The position numbers were made by a program, and so were the translations under genes. From contig JAHEZJ010000032.1 in the NCBI GenBank assembly GCA_023251135.1, positions 1 to 64,000 of the forward strand: DNA of 64,000 nt, given 5' to 3'. Below, one piece after another: positions 62,361 to 64,000 of the stretch. The notes beneath the pieces were generated by a model that was not told where the DNA came from, did not search any database, and worked only from the letters and a program-made list of their open reading frames with translations. Position 1 is the first letter of the stretch. Each line of letters starts with the position of its first letter. The DNA is from Flavobacterium sp. Lineage in GTDB: Bacteria > Bacteroidota > Bacteroidia > Flavobacteriales > Flavobacteriaceae.

Positions 62361-63581
62361 ATGAAAAATAATAGAACGAAAGGTTGTTTTACAGCGGTGG
62401 CTTTAGTTTGTCTGATAGCCTTTACAAGCTGTAAAGTGACTTCTCAGGAAACGTCAAAAAAGGAAATTGTCATTGGTAAAGATCTAAAATGGTCCGATAA
62501 AATGACTTTGACTTTAATGAAACGCCATCCTGAAAGTTATCAGATTGATGATTCGAAAACACCAAAATGGGATTATGTTCATGGATTGGTTTTGCATGCT
62601 ATTGCAGAATTGTACAAAAAGAATCCGGATCCAAGGTACGCGGCTTATGTAAAAAGTTATGTGGATACTTTGGTTCAGAACGATGGAACCATTAAAACCT
62701 ATGAGTTAGACAAGTACAATATTGACTTAATTGTGCCGGGACGTTTGTTGTTTCAGACTTATACCGCTACTAAGGAAGAAAAATATTTAAAAGCACTTCA
62801 ATTATTACGCAAACAATTGGCAGGACAGCCCAGAACAGCAAGTGGCGGATTTTGGCACAAACAAATCTATCCCAACCAAATGTGGCTTGACGGTTTGTAT
62901 ATGGGAGAACCATTTTATGCGCAATATACCGTTACCTTTGAAGGAGGAAAAAATCTTGATGATGTTGCGAAACAATTTGAATTAATTCAATTGCATGCTA
63001 CAGACCCCAAAACAGGATTATTGTACCACGGTTGGGATGAAAGCAAAGTTATGCCGTGGGCGAATAAAGAAAACGGAACCTCTCCAAACTTTTGGTCCAG
63101 AGCTTTAGGCTGGTACGCGATGGCATTGGTTGATGCCCTCGATTATTTCCCTAAAAATCATCCAAAACAAAAAGAACTGGTAAAATATCTCAATGGTGTT
63201 TCGGCAGCTTTGGCTAAATATCAGGACAAATCCGGTTTATGGTATCAGGTTACAGACAAAGGTGGTGCAGAAGGAAACTATCTTGAAGCTTCCGGATCCT
63301 CAATGTTTGCCTATGCTTTTGCAAAAGGAGCCAATAAAGGATACCTGCCTGCAAAATACAAAAGTCTGGCCAATAAAGCTTTTGACGGTTTGATCAAACA
63401 ATTGATAAAGGTAGATGCTGATGGTGGAATTACACTTACACAAGCCTGTCAGGTGGCAGGTTTAGGAGGTAATCCGTATCGTGATGGTTCGTACACCTAC
63501 TACGTAAACGAAAAGAAAAAAGACAACGATCCTAAAGCGACCGGACCGTTTATTCTGGCAGCTGTCGAATTAAACAGATAA
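62361..63581 (+). CDS. GH105 unsaturated (rhamno)galacturonyl hydrolase 2 (lipoprotein)
   Basis: The 406-residue protein starts with a lipoprotein signal (TAVALVCLIAFTSC). GH105 marks are GGFWHKQIYPNQMWLDGLYM, NFWSRALGWYAMALVDAL and GLGGNPYRDGSYTYYV. It is membrane anchored, unlike its upstream paralogue, which has a cleavable signal. The two share the central block but differ toward the ends, which suggests different substrates or cell sites. Confidence 0.94.
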   Translation: MKNNRTKGCFTAVALVCLIAFTSCKVTSQETSKKEIVIGKDLKWSDKMTLTLMKRHPESYQIDDSKTPKWDYVHGLVLHAIAELYKKNPDPRYAAYVKSYVDTLVQNDGTIKTYELDKYNIDLIVPGRLLFQTYTATKEEKYLKALQLLRKQLAGQPRTASGGFWHKQIYPNQMWLDGLYMGEPFYAQYTVTFEGGKNLDDVAKQFELIQLHATDPKTGLLYHGWDESKVMPWANKENGTSPNFWSRALGWYAMALVDALDYFPKNHPKQKELVKYLNGVSAALAKYQDKSGLWYQVTDKGGAEGNYLEASGSSMFAYAFAKGANKGYLPAKYKSLANKAFDGLIKQLIKVDADGGITLTQACQVAGLGGNPYRDGSYTYYVNEKKKDNDPKATGPFILAAVELNR

Positions 63582-63585
63582 TATA

Positions 63586-63622
63586 AAACCACCCGAAAGG
63601 TTTCTAAAACCTGTCGGGTTTA
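63586..63622. repeat. Degenerate copy of the CCCGACAGG hairpin
   Basis: ACCCGAAAGGTTT and AACCTGTCGGGTTT arms. The left arm has changed bases compared with the copies at 36041-36251. Confidence 0.75.
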
Positions 63623-63654
63623 ATGGGATGATAGTAACAAAATAAAATTTTATA

Positions 63655-64000
63655 ATGATTAAGTTAAAAAATATCCTATTGCTTTTTGGTATGCTTCTGA
63701 GTTTTGGTATTCAGGCACAGAACAGCTATAAAAACTGGCCTGATATTATTCGGAAAAGCGATGCAGCCTGGTTTGGTACCGATGAAGCAAAAAAAATAGC
63801 AGAGAATGTTTTACTGTATCAAAGGGATATAGGCGGCTGGCCAAAGAACATTCAGATGCAGAAAGAGTTAACGCCCGAGCAGAAAAAGGAGCTGCTTGCA
63901 CTCAAAAAAACAACTGCAGAAACAACGACAGACAATGGAGCAACTTGTCAGGAAATGCTTTTCATGTCGAAAATGTACGCGCAGGTAAAAGACGATAGAT
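63655..64000 (+). CDS. pelA: PL10 pectate lyase (3' end cut by window)
   Basis: The open frame starts with a signal (ILLLFGMLLSFGIQAQ) and runs to the window edge for 115 codons. WFGTDEAKKIAENVLLYQRD, GGWPKNIQMQKE and TTDNGATCQEMLFMSKMYAQ are typical of the PL10 (PelA-like) start. It would cut homogalacturonan by beta-elimination, producing the unsaturated ends that GH105, KduI and KduD use. The rest lies outside the window. Confidence 0.9.
   Translation, partial: MIKLKNILLLFGMLLSFGIQAQNSYKNWPDIIRKSDAAWFGTDEAKKIAENVLLYQRDIGGWPKNIQMQKELTPEQKKELLALKKTTAETTTDNGATCQEMLFMSKMYAQVKDDR

Noticed and set aside
1..64000. tRNA, rRNA, prophage or integrase genes
   Set aside because: None found by reading. 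A covariance or HMM search would be needed to exclude tRNAs fully.

Overview
The window looks like a chromosomal stretch of a Flavobacterium-type member of the Bacteroidota. The reasons are the low-GC sequence, a SusC/SusD pair, promoters with TAnnTTTG -7 boxes instead of sigma70 boxes, LytS/LytTR regulators, lipoproteins in RND pumps, and many short dispersed intergenic repeats typical of this genus. No rRNA, tRNA or CRISPR array was seen.

Region 1 (1-9 kb, almost all minus strand): a cut-off FAD oxidoreductase, a low-affinity iron permease family protein, an Mla-type lipid transport operon (permease, ATPase, MCE protein with a long Lys/Glu tail), a set of small stress or detoxification genes (DinB, VOC, DoxX, GNAT), a Crp/Fnr regulator and a lipoprotein. 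Region 2 (9.3-16.2 kb): a TetR-controlled tripartite RND efflux operon (adaptor, pump, tiny membrane protein, outer membrane factor), with five copies of a probable TetR operator. Region 3 (16.2-23.4 kb): a structured repeat element, a HicA/HicB toxin-antitoxin pair with its operator, and several regulator/enzyme pairs (AraC, MarR-GNAT fusion, cupin/DoxX, ArsR/SRPBCC). Region 4 (23.4-26.8 kb): an AT-rich island with palindromic repeats and a two-gene unit made of a DUF3696-type ATPase and an unrecognised 289-residue protein, the best candidate here for an undescribed conflict system. Region 5 (26.8-34.6 kb): a second RND efflux operon, divergent from a LytS/LytTR two-component system. Its pump carries a canonical EF-hand loop in the central cytoplasmic linker. 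Region 6 (34.6-39.8 kb): small metabolic and regulatory genes, a tandem hairpin repeat and a possible non-coding RNA.

Region 7 (39.8-64 kb): a pectin utilisation locus. Homogalacturonan is cut by a GH28 polygalacturonase and a PL10 pectate lyase (cut by the window end). Esterases are predicted to remove substituents. SusC/SusD import oligomers, GH105 enzymes release unsaturated uronates, and an ExuT-like carrier imports monomers. Galacturonate is processed by UxaC, UxaB and UxaA, and the unsaturated product by KduI and KduD. Both branches meet at 2-keto-3-deoxygluconate, which KdgK and Eda convert to pyruvate and glyceraldehyde-3-phosphate. A LacI-type regulator lies in the middle. Copies of one palindrome, TGYAATCGATTACA, follow the -7 boxes of three promoters, and a variant precedes the regulator gene, so a local LacI regulon can be read directly from the sequence.
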